Part shown: one piece after another, positions 1 to 8,698 of the stretch
How positions within the stretch are numbered: the stretch's first letter is position 1
How the letters are laid out: each line of letters opens with the position of its first letter
DNA from: an uncultured Prevotellaceae bacterium
GTDB lineage: Bacteria; Bacteroidota; Bacteroidia; Bacteroidales; Bacteroidaceae
Reading direction: 5' to 3'
DNA length: 64,000 nt
Assembly: GCA_902792635.1 (NCBI GenBank)
Contig: CADBAG010000004.1
Span: 62,001-126,000 of the forward strand
Notes under the pieces: model-generated
The model's input: the letters and a program-made list of their open reading frames with translations, nothing else
The model's database searches: none
What the model was told of the DNA's origin: nothing
Position numbers and translations under genes: made by a program

Positions 1-71
1 TGTATTTCATTTGCCGTCTTTTAGTGTAGTTAGTTCTGTGCATCGCCGCCCTCGGCGACGTATCATCAAAG

Positions 72-117
72 AAAAACCGTCCGCAATCACATACAATCTG
101 TGGCTGCGGACGGTCTC
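72..117 (-). terminator. Rho-independent terminator of efp
   Basis: A 9-bp GC-rich stem (77-85 paired with 105-113) is followed on the minus strand by a run of T (72-76). It sits about 20 bases past the efp stop, as an intrinsic terminator should. Confidence 0.85.
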
Positions 118-137
118 AATATGCTGCGTAGCGGTAA

Positions 138-710
138 TTACTTCTTTTCAGTTACGCGACCCACATAGCTGCCATCCTCGGTGTTGACCGTGATGACATC
201 GCCCTCGTTGATGAAGAGAGGCACGCGGATCTCAGCACCAGTCTCCAGGGTAGCGGGCTTTGTAGCGTTTGTAGCAGTGTTACCCTTCACACCCGGCTCA
301 GAGTGAGTGACCTCGAGGTTAGTCTTTGGAGGCATCTCAGCAGAGAGGATAGCGCCGTCGTCAGCAGAGATCTGAACGTCAACGATGTCACCCTCCTTCA
401 TGAACTCACCGCCAGTGATAAGGTCACGGTTGATGGGGAACTGCTCAAAAGTCTCCTGATTCATGAAGATGCAGCCCGTGCTGTCCTCATAAAGATACTG
501 ATAAGGACGATGCTCCACGCGCACGTCGTCGAGCTTGAAGCCTACCTGGAATGTACGATCCAGCACGCGGCCGTCGGCTACATTCTTCAGCTTGGTGTTC
601 ATGACAGTGTTGCCCTTACCGGGTTTACGATGCTCAAACCAAATGCACTTCCAGATACCGCCGTCCATGCGGATGCAGGTACCCTTCTTGATTTCCTGTG
701 AATTAATCAT
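138..710 (-). CDS. efp: Translation elongation factor P
   Basis: EF-P binds between the P and E sites of the ribosome and relieves stalling at polyproline stretches. The 190-residue product has the full three-domain length of the family: an N-terminal KOW-like domain with the PGKGN loop (Lys32 at the tip, the position modified in other species), a central OB domain, and a C-terminal OB domain ending near GDVITVNTEDGSYVGR. The start ATG at 710 is preceded by a TAACTTTG promoter at 752-759. The gene diverges from rpmH and has its own terminator. No EF-P modification gene is visible in this window. Confidence 0.97.
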   Translation of the reverse strand: MINSQEIKKGTCIRMDGGIWKCIWFEHRKPGKGNTVMNTKLKNVADGRVLDRTFQVGFKLDDVRVEHRPYQYLYEDSTGCIFMNQETFEQFPINRDLITGGEFMKEGDIVDVQISADDGAILSAEMPPKTNLEVTHSEPGVKGNTATNATKPATLETGAEIRVPLFINEGDVITVNTEDGSYVGRVTEKK

Positions 711-751
711 TTTATTGTAAGTTACTGTTTATTATGCGTTGTAAGCGGGTG

Positions 752-759
752 CAAAGTTA
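752..759 (-). promoter_or_regulatory. Bacteroidota -7 box of efp
   Basis: TAACTTTG on the minus strand matches TAnnTTTG. The expected start of transcription is about 35 bases before the efp ATG. Confidence 0.7.
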
Positions 760-799
760 CTAAGAAATCAGAAAAAAACACTGAAAAATCACATAATTC

Positions 800-830
800 T
801 TTGTCATTTCGAATTTTATGCGTAATTTTG
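800..830 (+). promoter_or_regulatory. Promoter of rpmH
   Basis: TTTG at 800-803 and TAATTTTG at 823-830 are 19 bases apart, the classic Bacteroidota -33/-7 arrangement. It gives a leader of about 70 bases before the rpmH ATG. Confidence 0.8.
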
Positions 831-907
831 CAGCCCGAAAGGGTCAAAAGTACCCTCTCACAGCGAAAGCATAGACAAAATAATAATAAAATAAATACAA
901 AACAAAG

Positions 908-1063
908 ATGAAGAGAACATTTCAGCCTCACAATCGCCGCCGTGTGAACAAGCATGGCTTCCGTGAGCGTATGGCCACCAAGAACGGCCGTCGCGTTTTG
1001 GCTTCCCGTCGTGCCCATGGCCGCAAGAAGCTCACTGTCTCTGACGAGAACCACGGAAAGTAA
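908..1063 (+). CDS. rpmH: 50S ribosomal protein L34
   Basis: A small basic protein of 51 residues and a structural part of the large ribosomal subunit. The translation begins [18 protein letters not shown] and continues with [22 protein letters not shown], the hallmark L34 pattern over the whole length, plus a short acidic tail ending ENHGK. It lies between its own promoter (800-830) and a strong terminator (1088-1126), so it is monocistronic. In many bacteria rpmH adjoins dnaA and rnpA; here it is beside efp instead. Confidence 0.97.
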   Translation: MKRTFQPHNRRRVNKHGFRERMATKNGRRVLASRRAHGRKKLTVSDENHGK

Positions 1064-1087
1064 GCTTCTCATTTCGTCAGTACACGA

Positions 1088-1126
1088 CAAAAGGCAGACA
1101 AGGATCATTCCTTTGTCTGCCTTTTG
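1088..1126 (+). terminator. Terminator after rpmH
   Basis: The left arm 1089-1103 and right arm 1110-1124 (AAGGCAGACAA pairing with TTGTCTGCCTT) form a long stem ending in TTTT, 25 bases after the rpmH stop. Confidence 0.85.
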
Positions 1127-1147
1127 CGTTAAAAAGTCAGCAATTTG

Positions 1148-1179
1148 TTTTGCTTTCCACTCATTTTACATTACCTTTG
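1148..1179 (+). promoter_or_regulatory. Promoter of the PASTA-rluD-ddl-murF cluster
   Basis: TTTTG at 1148-1152 and TACCTTTG at 1172-1179 with 19-base spacing. The transcript would start near 1185, about 11 bases before the first ATG. Confidence 0.75.
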
Positions 1180-1195
1180 CGGAAAATAGCAACCG

Positions 1196-1906
1196 ATGTC
1201 GATAAAAGAATTCATAGGCAAATTCAAAAGCAAGATGCTTTGGGGCAACCTGTTGGCGATGGCTCTTGTCGTCGTTGGGCTGGCCTTGGGCTTCAAGTTT
1301 GCCATTGACATATACACCCACCACGGCGAAGCTGTCACAATTCCTAATCTCACGCATAAGACGTTCGACGATGCTGACCATGTTCTTTCTGAGCTCGGTC
1401 TCGACATGGTCGTGAGTGATACCGGCTACATCAAGACCTTACCGCCGGGCTGTATCCTTGAGCAATACCCGGCGCCAGGAGAGCGCGTCAAGCCAGGACG
1501 CACCGTCTTCGTTACCATCAACGCCACTCAGACGCCTACCATCACGCTGCCCGATGTCATCGACAACTGCTCGCTGCGTGAGGCTATGGCAAAGCTCACC
1601 GCAATGGGCTTCAAGCTCAATCCGCCTAAGTTCGTGCCCGGTGAGAAAGACTGGGTCTATGGCATCCTTGTCAACGGCAGGCACGTGGCTTATGGCGATA
1701 AGATTCCGGTAGATGCCAAGCTCACGATCCTCGCCGGCAACGGCATGCGCGATGAAAGCGACTCGGTGGACTATGTCGATCCTACCGTTGACACGCCCGA
1801 CGATGACGATGGCGATGAGTTCCAGGAAGTGCCAGCGACCGAAGAGGAAGACCACACCAAGCAAAAGGAAGAGCCCGACAAAGATCCATTCACCCCAGTG
1901 GAATAA
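1196..1906 (+). CDS. PASTA domain membrane protein
   Basis: A 236-residue single-pass protein. A short basic N-terminus is followed by one membrane segment (about residues 17-38), so the rest should face the periplasm. Two PASTA-like repeats follow: about 46-112 (VTIPNLTHKTFDDADHVL...LPPGCILEQYPAPGERVKPGRTV) and about 115-180. PASTA domains bind peptidoglycan or related ligands. The acidic tail (about 185-236) is low complexity. In other bacteria PASTA units sit on Ser/Thr kinases or PBPs; here there is no kinase or transpeptidase domain. It heads a cluster with rluD, ddl and murF, which supports a cell-wall role, but the exact function is unknown. Confidence 0.85.
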   Translation: MSIKEFIGKFKSKMLWGNLLAMALVVVGLALGFKFAIDIYTHHGEAVTIPNLTHKTFDDADHVLSELGLDMVVSDTGYIKTLPPGCILEQYPAPGERVKPGRTVFVTINATQTPTITLPDVIDNCSLREAMAKLTAMGFKLNPPKFVPGEKDWVYGILVNGRHVAYGDKIPVDAKLTILAGNGMRDESDSVDYVDPTVDTPDDDDGDEFQEVPATEEEDHTKQKEEPDKDPFTPVE

Positions 1907-1918
1907 CAACACGAAGCA

Positions 1919-2995
1919 ATGACTGACAACATATCAGACAACATATTACCAGATAATATCGACGACGATATTGAAGAGGTGCAGGAGAGCACTGAATCGG
2001 GACCGGGGCAGTATGAGCACTGGCGCATGACGGTCGATGCTGGGCAGCAGCCTGTACGCATCGACAAGTTCCTTGCCGAGCACATGCAGCACTCTTCCCG
2101 CAATCGTATCCAGACGGCTGCCGAGGCGGGATGTATCCAGGTCAACGGCAAGCCCGTCAAGAGCAACTATAAGGTGCGCCCCAACGACATCATCACGCTC
2201 ATGCTCGACCGCCCCAAGCACGACTCTACGATTCAGCCGGAGGACATCCCGCTCGACATCGTCTATGAGGATGACGACGTGTTGGTCGTCAACAAGCCCG
2301 CAGGCATGGTCGTGCACCCAGGAGCCGGCAACTTCAACGGCACGCTCATCAACGCCGTGGCATGGCATCTGCGCGACCTCAAGACTTTCGATGCCAACGA
2401 CCCCGCCGTAGGACTCGTCCACCGTATCGACAAGGACACAAGCGGACTGCTCGTCGTAGCAAAGACCGCTGATGCCAAGACTTCTCTCGGCAAGCAGTTC
2501 TTTTACAAGACGACACACCGGGCCTACAACGCACTTGTATGGGGCAACCTGCAGGAAGACACGGGGCGAATCGAGGGAAATATCGCCCGTGACCCCAAGG
2601 ATCGGCTACGCATGAAAGTGTTTCCGCCTGACTCGGGTATCGGCAAGCCGGCTGTTACCCACTGGCGCGTCTTGGAGCGCTTCGGCTACACCACGCTCGT
2701 GGAGTGTGTCTTGGAGACTGGTCGCACCCATCAGATCCGCGCCCACATGAAGGAGATCGGACATCCGCTCTTCGGCGATGAGCGTTATGGAGGCACGGAG
2801 ATCCTATGGGGCCAGCGCAGCTCGACCTACAAGGCTTTCATCCACAACTGTCTCGCAATCTGTCCCCGTCAGGCGCTCCATGCCAAGACACTCGGCTTCG
2901 TGCACCCACGCACAGGCAAGCAGATGGATTTCGACTCAGAGTGGCCTGCCGACTTTGCCGCACTGATAGAGAAGTGGAGGAGATACATTAAATAG
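1919..2995 (+). CDS. rluD: 23S rRNA pseudouridine synthase, RluD/RluA family
   Basis: Isomerises uridine to pseudouridine in rRNA; by family the targets are in helix 69 of 23S rRNA. The 358-residue product has an S4 RNA-binding domain (about 46-90, VRIDKFLAEHM...IQVNGKPVKSNYKV) and an RluA catalytic domain with motif GLVHRIDKDTSGLLVVAKT, whose Asp near residue 171 is the expected catalytic residue. The late RTHQIRAHM motif is also present. An extra acidic N-terminal stretch of about 35 residues precedes S4. It starts 12 bases after the PASTA gene, so it is co-transcribed. Confidence 0.93.
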   Translation: MTDNISDNILPDNIDDDIEEVQESTESGPGQYEHWRMTVDAGQQPVRIDKFLAEHMQHSSRNRIQTAAEAGCIQVNGKPVKSNYKVRPNDIITLMLDRPKHDSTIQPEDIPLDIVYEDDDVLVVNKPAGMVVHPGAGNFNGTLINAVAWHLRDLKTFDANDPAVGLVHRIDKDTSGLLVVAKTADAKTSLGKQFFYKTTHRAYNALVWGNLQEDTGRIEGNIARDPKDRLRMKVFPPDSGIGKPAVTHWRVLERFGYTTLVECVLETGRTHQIRAHMKEIGHPLFGDERYGGTEILWGQRSSTYKAFIHNCLAICPRQALHAKTLGFVHPRTGKQMDFDSEWPADFAALIEKWRRYIK

Positions 2996-3022
2996 ACAAA
3001 TCAGAAAGCTAATACATTATTT

Positions 3023-3052
3023 TATAGAAAACTATATTATATAGAAAACTAT
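3023..3052 (+). repeat. Two direct copies of a 13-bp AT-rich unit
   Basis: TATAGAAAACTAT occurs at 3023-3035 and 3040-3052 in the 71-base gap between rluD and ddl. The role is unknown; no terminator or clear promoter is seen here. Confidence 0.6.
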
Positions 3053-3066
3053 TACATCATTATACA

Positions 3067-4068
3067 ATGGAAAACTTAAAAAGAAACATTGCCATCGTCT
3101 GCGGTGGCGACTCGTCAGAGCACGACGTATCGCTGCGCTCGGCACAGGGACTTTACTCCTTCTTCGACAAGGAGCGTTACAATATTTATATTGTTGACAT
3201 CAAAGGCACCAACTGGCACGTCAGCTTTGACGACGGCAGTGTGGCTCCTATCGATAAAGCCGACTTCTCTTTCATCGGGAAAGACGGCAAGGCTGTAGTC
3301 TTCGACTATGCTTACATCACCATCCACGGCCAGCCCGGTGAGAACGGTATGATGCAGGGTTACTTCGACCTCATCCATCTGCCCTACTCCACCTCCGGCG
3401 TGCTCGTCGAGGCTATGACCTTCGATAAATATGTGCTCAACAACTATCTGCGCGGCTTCGGTGTGAATGTCGCCGACAGCATTCTCCTCCGCCGTGGCGA
3501 GGACTACGATGCTGCAGCCATTGAGAAGCGCTTGGGCATGCCTTGCTTCGTCAAGCCTGCTGCCGACGGTTCAAGCTTCGGTGTGAGCAAGGTGAAGAAT
3601 GCTGACCAGCTTGCTCCGGCCCTCCGTGTGGCTTTCATGGAAAGCAATGAGGCTATGGTAGAGAGCTACCTCAAAGGCACGGAGATCTCACAGGGTATCT
3701 ACAAGACAAAGACCAAGAGTGTGGTGTTCCCTGCTACAGAGGTTGTATCACAAGATGAGTTCTTCGACTACGACGCCAAGTACAACGGCAAGGTGCAGGA
3801 GATCACGCCCGCTCGTCTCGCTCCCGAGACAGCGAAGGCAGTGGCTGCTGAGACAAGCCGGATCTACGACATCCTCCACGCCAACGGCATCATCCGCATC
3901 GACTATATCATCACTAAGGATGCTGAGGGCAAGGACAAAGTTAACATGTTAGAGATCAACACCACTCCGGGCATGACGGCTACAAGCTTCATTCCTCAGC
4001 AGGTACGTGCAGCCGGTCTCGATATCAAGGATGTCCTCACCGACATTGTGGAGAACCAGTTCGCATAA
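3067..4068 (+). CDS. ddl: D-alanine--D-alanine ligase
   Basis: ATP-dependent cytosolic ligase joining two D-alanines for the peptidoglycan stem peptide. The 333 residues match the family length. Visible features are the N-terminal motif CGGDSSEHDVSLRSAQ, the ATP-grasp segment PCFVKPAADGSSFGVSKV, and the C-terminal metal/phosphate site MLEINTTPGMTATSFIPQQ. It lies 12 bases upstream of murF, which uses its product directly, so the two genes form a pathway pair. Confidence 0.96.
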   Translation: MENLKRNIAIVCGGDSSEHDVSLRSAQGLYSFFDKERYNIYIVDIKGTNWHVSFDDGSVAPIDKADFSFIGKDGKAVVFDYAYITIHGQPGENGMMQGYFDLIHLPYSTSGVLVEAMTFDKYVLNNYLRGFGVNVADSILLRRGEDYDAAAIEKRLGMPCFVKPAADGSSFGVSKVKNADQLAPALRVAFMESNEAMVESYLKGTEISQGIYKTKTKSVVFPATEVVSQDEFFDYDAKYNGKVQEITPARLAPETAKAVAAETSRIYDILHANGIIRIDYIITKDAEGKDKVNMLEINTTPGMTATSFIPQQVRAAGLDIKDVLTDIVENQFA

Positions 4069-4080
4069 AGAATCCTCACC

Positions 4081-5412
4081 ATGGATATCAAACAGTTATA
4101 CGCGGTCTATCAGCAGCACCCCGTGGTGACTACTGATAGCCGCAACTGCCCCGAAGGGAGCATCTTTATCGCGCTCAAAGGCGCATCTTTCGACGGCAAC
4201 AAGTTTGCTGCTTCGGCCTTAGAGAAAGGCTGCAGCTACGCTGTCGTCGACGAGAAAGAATATTGTGTGGAAGGCGACGACAGATACATCCTTACTGACG
4301 ACTGCCTGACGACCTTCAAGGAGCTGGCACGCGAGCACCGCCGCCAGTTCAACATCCCTGTGGTAGGTATCACAGGCACGAACGGCAAGACAACAACGAA
4401 AGAGCTCGTCTCTGCCGTGCTTGCTGAGAAATACAACGTGATGCACACTGAAGGCAACTTCAACAACGATGTCGGCGTACCCAAGACGTTGCTTCGTCTC
4501 AGTCCCGAGCATGAGATTGCCGTCGTAGAGATGGGTGCCTCTCATCCCGGCGACATCAAGAAACTCGTTGAATATGTCGAGCCGACCTGCGGTCTCATCA
4601 CGAACGTTGGTCGTGCACATCTTCAGGGCTTCGGCTCTTTCGAAGGTGTGAAGAAGACGAAGGGTGAGCTTTATGACTTCCTCAAGGCCCACAACGGCCT
4701 CGTGTTCCTCAACACGGCCAATGAGAATCTCTTAGAGATGGCACGTGAGCGCGAGCTCGACCGTATCATCAGCTACGGCAATGATCCTCAGGCTCAGGTA
4801 CAAGGTAAAGTGACGACAGCCGACCCGTTCATCACCATCGAGTGGCGCTGTGGCGGAGATGAGGACAATATCCCCGTTTCGCTCAACGAGTGGCATGAGA
4901 CACGAACCCATCTCATCGGCTCCTACAACCTCGATAACGTGCTTGCAGCAATCGCCGTAGGCCTCCACTTCGAGGTCAGCCCTGAGGCTATCTGCCATGC
5001 CATTGAGCATTATGAGCCGACAAACAATCGCTCTGAGCTTGTGAAGACAGCTGACAACACGCTGATCGTCGACGCTTACAACGCCAACCCGACAAGTATG
5101 ACTGCGGCGCTCGACAGTTTCGAGCAGATCGCTACGACACTCCCGAAGATGGCTATCATCGGTGACATGCGCGAGCTCGGCGCCGTGAGTGCAGAGGAGC
5201 ATCAGAAGGTTGTCGACACGCTGAAAGCCAAAGGTCTCAACGACGTGTGGCTCGTAGGTGAAGAGTTTGGAAAGACTCAGTGTGACTTCCACAAATATAA
5301 TAATGTGGAAGAAGTGAAACAGGCTATTGCCGAGCACAAGCCTACGGGTAAGTGCATCCTCATCAAAGGCAGCAACGGCACGAAACTCTTCGAGCTGCCG
5401 GCACTGTTATAA
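4081..5412 (+). CDS. murF: UDP-MurNAc-tripeptide--D-Ala-D-Ala ligase
   Basis: Adds D-Ala-D-Ala to the UDP-MurNAc tripeptide, the last cytosolic step of muropeptide precursor synthesis. The 443-residue protein has the N-terminal substrate domain (TTDSRNCPEGSIFIALKG), the Mur ligase P-loop GITGTNGKTTTKEL at residues 96-109, the central-domain Asn/His region (EGNFNNDVGVP, MGASHPGDI), and the C-terminal domain with DAYNANPTSM. It follows ddl by 12 bases. Confidence 0.96.
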   Translation: MDIKQLYAVYQQHPVVTTDSRNCPEGSIFIALKGASFDGNKFAASALEKGCSYAVVDEKEYCVEGDDRYILTDDCLTTFKELAREHRRQFNIPVVGITGTNGKTTTKELVSAVLAEKYNVMHTEGNFNNDVGVPKTLLRLSPEHEIAVVEMGASHPGDIKKLVEYVEPTCGLITNVGRAHLQGFGSFEGVKKTKGELYDFLKAHNGLVFLNTANENLLEMARERELDRIISYGNDPQAQVQGKVTTADPFITIEWRCGGDEDNIPVSLNEWHETRTHLIGSYNLDNVLAAIAVGLHFEVSPEAICHAIEHYEPTNNRSELVKTADNTLIVDAYNANPTSMTAALDSFEQIATTLPKMAIIGDMRELGAVSAEEHQKVVDTLKAKGLNDVWLVGEEFGKTQCDFHKYNNVEEVKQAIAEHKPTGKCILIKGSNGTKLFELPALL

Positions 5413-5449
5413 TACACATTATATTATATATTAGACCAATCGTAAATAG

Positions 5450-6748
5450 ATGTTGTTGGAAAAACTCCTTGGCTTCGATGCCAAGACGATGAATAAACGT
5501 ACAGAGGTGGTGGCAGGTGCCACCACCTTTCTTACCATGTGCTACATTCTTGCGGTGAACCCCACCGTCCTCAGTACCACAGGCATGGATCGCGGTGCAC
5601 TCTTCACGGCTACGGCAATAGCTTCTGCCATCGCCACACTGCTCCTCGCCTTCATGGCAAAACTTCCTTTTGCGCAGGCACCGAGCATGGGTCTGAACGC
5701 GTTCTTCGCTTACACGCTCTGTCAGGCGATGGGCTACACATGGAAGCAGTCGCTCGCCATCATGCTTGTCGAAGGCATCGTGTTCCTGCTCATCACATTC
5801 CTCAACATCCGTGAGGCGATCCTCAATGCCATCCCGACGAACCTCCGATACGCCATCTCCGTGGGTATCGGTATGTTCATTGCCTTCATCGGACTGAAGA
5901 ATGCGGGCATCATCGTCTCATCTCCAGCAACATTCGTCTCGCTCGGTAAGTTCACGCCGACCTCCATCCTTGGCATCATCGCCATCGTGCTGAGCGGTGT
6001 GCTCATGGCGCGCAAGGTCAAAGGCTCCCTCTTCTATAGTATCATCATCGCTACCGTCGTGGGCATCCCCATGGGGGTAACGCAGATCCCCGACCATTGG
6101 ATCCCCGTCTCCTTACCCCAGAGCCTCACCCCGATCTTCTGCCAATTCGACTTCGACGGCTTGCTCAACATGCGCACCGTGATGGTCGTCATATCCTTGC
6201 TGCTCGTCAATATCTTCGATACCGTGGGAACCCTTGTCGGCTTGGCTTATAAGACCCACATCGTACGTCCTGACGGTACCATTCCTCACATCAAGGAAGC
6301 CATGATGAGTGATGCGATCGGCACGACTTGTGGCGCTTTCCTCGGCTCGTCCACACTGACGACTTATGTAGAGAGTGCCTCAGGTATTGCAGAGGGCGGA
6401 CGAAGTGGACTGACCTCGTTTACCACAGGTATGTTCTTCGTTCTCGCGCTCTTCCTCTCCCCCGTCTTCCTGCTGATCCCCGGTGCGGCCACAAGTGGCG
6501 CACTGGTGCTCGTGGGTGTATTGATGCTCGACTCGGTGAAGCTCCTCGACCTCTCCGATGTCAGTGAGGCTTTCCCCGCTTTCATCACGATGATCACGAT
6601 GGTGCTCTGCTACTCCATTGCTGACGGTATCTGCCTCGGTATCCTGAGCTACGTCATCCTCAAGCTCTGCACCGGACAATGGAAGAAGCTCAACATGACT
6701 TTGATCATCCTGAGCCTCGTCTTCATCGCCAACTTCATATTCGGGTAA
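5450..6748 (+). CDS. NCS2 family nucleobase permease (AzgA-like)
   Basis: A 432-residue inner-membrane transporter with about 12-14 hydrophobic segments. The start (FGFDAKTMNKRTEVVAGATTFLTMCYILAVNP-like region), the motif AQAPSMGLNAFFAYTLC near residue 80, and the late motif SSTLTTYVESASGIAEGGRSGLT are typical of the AzgA branch, which imports adenine, guanine or hypoxanthine with protons. The exact substrate cannot be read from sequence. It starts 37 bases after murF and may be on the same transcript. A hairpin ends the unit. Confidence 0.9.
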   Translation: MLLEKLLGFDAKTMNKRTEVVAGATTFLTMCYILAVNPTVLSTTGMDRGALFTATAIASAIATLLLAFMAKLPFAQAPSMGLNAFFAYTLCQAMGYTWKQSLAIMLVEGIVFLLITFLNIREAILNAIPTNLRYAISVGIGMFIAFIGLKNAGIIVSSPATFVSLGKFTPTSILGIIAIVLSGVLMARKVKGSLFYSIIIATVVGIPMGVTQIPDHWIPVSLPQSLTPIFCQFDFDGLLNMRTVMVVISLLLVNIFDTVGTLVGLAYKTHIVRPDGTIPHIKEAMMSDAIGTTCGAFLGSSTLTTYVESASGIAEGGRSGLTSFTTGMFFVLALFLSPVFLLIPGAATSGALVLVGVLMLDSVKLLDLSDVSEAFPAFITMITMVLCYSIADGICLGILSYVILKLCTGQWKKLNMTLIILSLVFIANFIFG

Positions 6749-6761
6749 ATATGCCAATTAT

Positions 6762-6796
6762 GCTTGTGAGAGACTAAAAAACGAGTCCTCACAAGC
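6762..6796. terminator. Bidirectional hairpin between convergent genes
   Basis: GCTTGTGAG at the left pairs with CTCACAAGC at the right, extended by GACT/AGTC, around an A-rich loop. It lies between the 3' ends of the NCS2 gene (+) and the HEPN gene (-) and could stop both transcripts, although T runs are weak. Confidence 0.6.
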
Positions 6797-6812
6797 AACA
6801 TGTCCTAATAAC

Positions 6813-7235
6813 TTATAAGCCGACCGCTTGCTTTGCAAGTTCTGAAACTTTATCAATAAGTTCTTTAGCTGGATCAACTAATGGGATAACATCAGTCTGA
6901 AGATCTAAGTTTCGACGATCCTCATAATCTCCTGTTAAACGCAAAGAAAACAACTGATTAAAGATTGCGCCATACTTTCTATCAATAAGTTTAGGCTTGA
7001 TAAAATTCAAACCAAACATTTGAATGACACCATTATGCGTACGTGCAGATATCCCATGAGCAATCAGTAAAGCAGAGACAGCATAATATGCAGCATAATA
7101 CAATCTATTGGCAGCAGTTTCCACAAAGCCACTGTCAATAGATCCGACGGCTTCATGATAAGCTCTTTGAGACTTCTCAAGCCTATACTTCACGACCTCA
7201 AAGCGATCTTCATCAGATAATGTTCCTACGGTCAT
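6813..7235 (-). CDS. HEPN domain protein
   Basis: A 140-residue helical protein with the HEPN signature AANRLYYAAYYAVSALLIAHG (about residues 41-61), then the conserved ARTHNGVIQMFG stretch. HEPN proteins paired with minimal nucleotidyltransferases (MNT) form toxin-antitoxin-like modules in which HEPN is typically an RNase or RNA-binding toxin and MNT neutralises it by AMP transfer. The classical RxxxxxxH active motif is not obvious here, so this may be an RNA-binding rather than nuclease version. Its ATG overlaps the MNT stop (ATGA), indicating translational coupling. The AT-rich composition suggests transfer. Confidence 0.85.
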   Translation of the reverse strand: MTVGTLSDEDRFEVVKYRLEKSQRAYHEAVGSIDSGFVETAANRLYYAAYYAVSALLIAHGISARTHNGVIQMFGLNFIKPKLIDRKYGAIFNQLFSLRLTGDYEDRRNLDLQTDVIPLVDPAKELIDKVSELAKQAVGL

Positions 7236-7543
7236 AATGCTATCGATTCTGCCTCTACATTATGATGGAAAGGGGTAAAATGATTTTCTTTCCACTCCTT
7301 TTCAGTAAAGAGCACAGGATTGATTATTTCATTCAAATCCCATCCTAATTCCCGAAGAGGATAGGAATACTTATCATAGTCAGAAAGAGAGATACGAGGC
7401 TTGTCAATGAGAATAAGTAAGTCCCAGTCACTATCTTTTCGAGCCGTTCCCCGAGCTCTTGAGCCAAATAAGAAAGCTCTCGCATGGGGATCAATAGCAT
7501 GAAGTTTGCTCGCCATCGCTTTTATTATCTGTTCTTGAGCCAT
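7232..7543 (-). CDS. Minimal nucleotidyltransferase (MNT), partner of HEPN
   Basis: A 103-residue protein of the MNT clade of Pol-beta-type nucleotidyltransferases. The diagnostic GSRARGTARKDSDWDLLIL (about residues 27-45) supplies the GS loop and two metal-binding Asp residues of SDxDL. The third acidic position is not clear; the equivalent strand reads WDLNEIINPVLF. It is encoded first in the operon and overlaps the HEPN gene by 4 bases. By family it is the antitoxin side. No promoter box was recognised upstream. Confidence 0.87.
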   Translation of the reverse strand: MAQEQIIKAMASKLHAIDPHARAFLFGSRARGTARKDSDWDLLILIDKPRISLSDYDKYSYPLRELGWDLNEIINPVLFTEKEWKENHFTPFHHNVEAESIAL

Positions 7544-7569
7544 AACTATTATATTTAATATCGACTTAT

Positions 7570-8466
7570 CTATCCGTTTCTTTTAGCATCAATCATACTC
7601 TTCAGCCCATCGCTGTAGTCGGATACAATCTGGCGGGCAAACATCTTGCGGCTGTCACGCACCGCAGCAAGGTCTGTCTCAGTGAGCACCTTCGGCGAAT
7701 GAGTGTGTCCGACATAGGTCAACGGCATCAGCGTATTGGCATCGCTCAGTTTGCCTTTGATCAACTGGCTTTGTGACGCATACTGCGAGTTGAAGACAAC
7801 GGTAGGAATGAAGGTCTCCACCGGACGATAGCTCGTAGAGAAGTAGACCTTGAGATGCTTGTTCTCATCCCATTCCTGCAGGATGAGCTGGCCGACCTCT
7901 CGCGTAATCGCCCACGACGTACTGCCTTTATATAATGTGTAGGTCTTCTCAGGGCAATGAATGCGGAGTGTCTTGAAGACATGTCCACCCGTGAGTACAC
8001 GACGCGCCAAGCTGCGCACACTGTTCTTGAAAGAGCCGTGCTGCCAGATATGATCGTTCAACAGCTGGAAGTCGGTATATTTGTAAGCAGCGCGACCCTG
8101 ACCGGGCATAGCAATGCCACTGATGAACTGCCGGTCCTTGGCATCGGAAAAGAACTCCTCTATCCGCGCATTGCTCCAGAGCGGATAATCCAGTCCATCG
8201 ATAGACACAAGATAATCGGCATCCCCTTCAAGGGCTGCACGGATCAGTGCCACCTGCACCTCTACCTCGTTGAGACTGCCAGGGATGACGCGCACACGCT
8301 GTGTAAGGAAATGGATGTTCTCACCTTCCACCAAGCGCTCAAAATGCTGCAAGTCACGATGCCGGTCCACATGGATATAATAGTCAGCGCCTACAGGAAG
8401 ACTTGCCACGAGATCACGAAGATGCCGTGCGTCTTTCTGGACGGATATCAAAAATGCCAGTTTCAT
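7570..8466 (-). CDS. GT14-like (core-2/I-branching type) glycosyltransferase
   Basis: A 298-residue protein that matches the beta-1,6-N-acetylglucosaminyltransferase family in its N-terminus MKLAFLISVQKDARHLRDLV, the IHVDRH motif, the central LVSIDGLDYPLW and the late ITREVGQLIL region. Such enzymes add a sugar from a nucleotide donor to surface glycans. Bacterial members are often found in capsule or LPS loci; this copy stands alone with its own TATTTTTG promoter (8514-8521). There is no signal peptide, so it is cytosolic. Donor and acceptor are unknown. Confidence 0.82.
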   Translation of the reverse strand: MKLAFLISVQKDARHLRDLVASLPVGADYYIHVDRHRDLQHFERLVEGENIHFLTQRVRVIPGSLNEVEVQVALIRAALEGDADYLVSIDGLDYPLWSNARIEEFFSDAKDRQFISGIAMPGQGRAAYKYTDFQLLNDHIWQHGSFKNSVRSLARRVLTGGHVFKTLRIHCPEKTYTLYKGSTSWAITREVGQLILQEWDENKHLKVYFSTSYRPVETFIPTVVFNSQYASQSQLIKGKLSDANTLMPLTYVGHTHSPKVLTETDLAAVRDSRKMFARQIVSDYSDGLKSMIDAKRNG

Positions 8467-8513
8467 AAGCCTACTCTATAAATCGTTGTTCTCTATTTCT
8501 TATTTCTCATTCG

Positions 8514-8521
8514 CAAAAATA
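8514..8521 (-). promoter_or_regulatory. -7 box of the GT14-like gene
   Basis: TATTTTTG on the minus strand, 48 bases before the ATG. Confidence 0.6.
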
Positions 8522-8570
8522 TGAAACATTTTCCATATCTGCAAGAAAAAAGCAATGTTTTTTCTCTTCA

Positions 8571-8600
8571 CGTAGGGGCGGCCCTCGTGGCCGCCCTACG
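8571..8600. repeat. 30-bp GGGCGGCC hairpin repeat, copy 1
   Basis: A nearly perfect inverted repeat with arms CGTAGGGGCGGCC and GGCCGCCCTACG. It is the best-preserved of seven related copies (also 11850, 11914, 23175, 23497, 34813 and a half copy at 43293). It lies in the gap between the GT14-like gene and rplM. Confidence 0.85.
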
Positions 8601-8684
8601 GTAAACCATCCGCTTGCGGATTAATAATTCATAAAAATACATAATTCTAATCTATCACATACACGCAACCTCATTAAATAGTTG

Positions 8685-8692
8685 TACCTTTG
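8685..8692 (+). promoter_or_regulatory. -7 box of the rplM operon
   Basis: TACCTTTG; transcription should begin near 8698. This places about 205 bases of untranslated leader before rplM. No good -33 element is seen. Confidence 0.7.
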
Positions 8693-8698
8693 CACCGC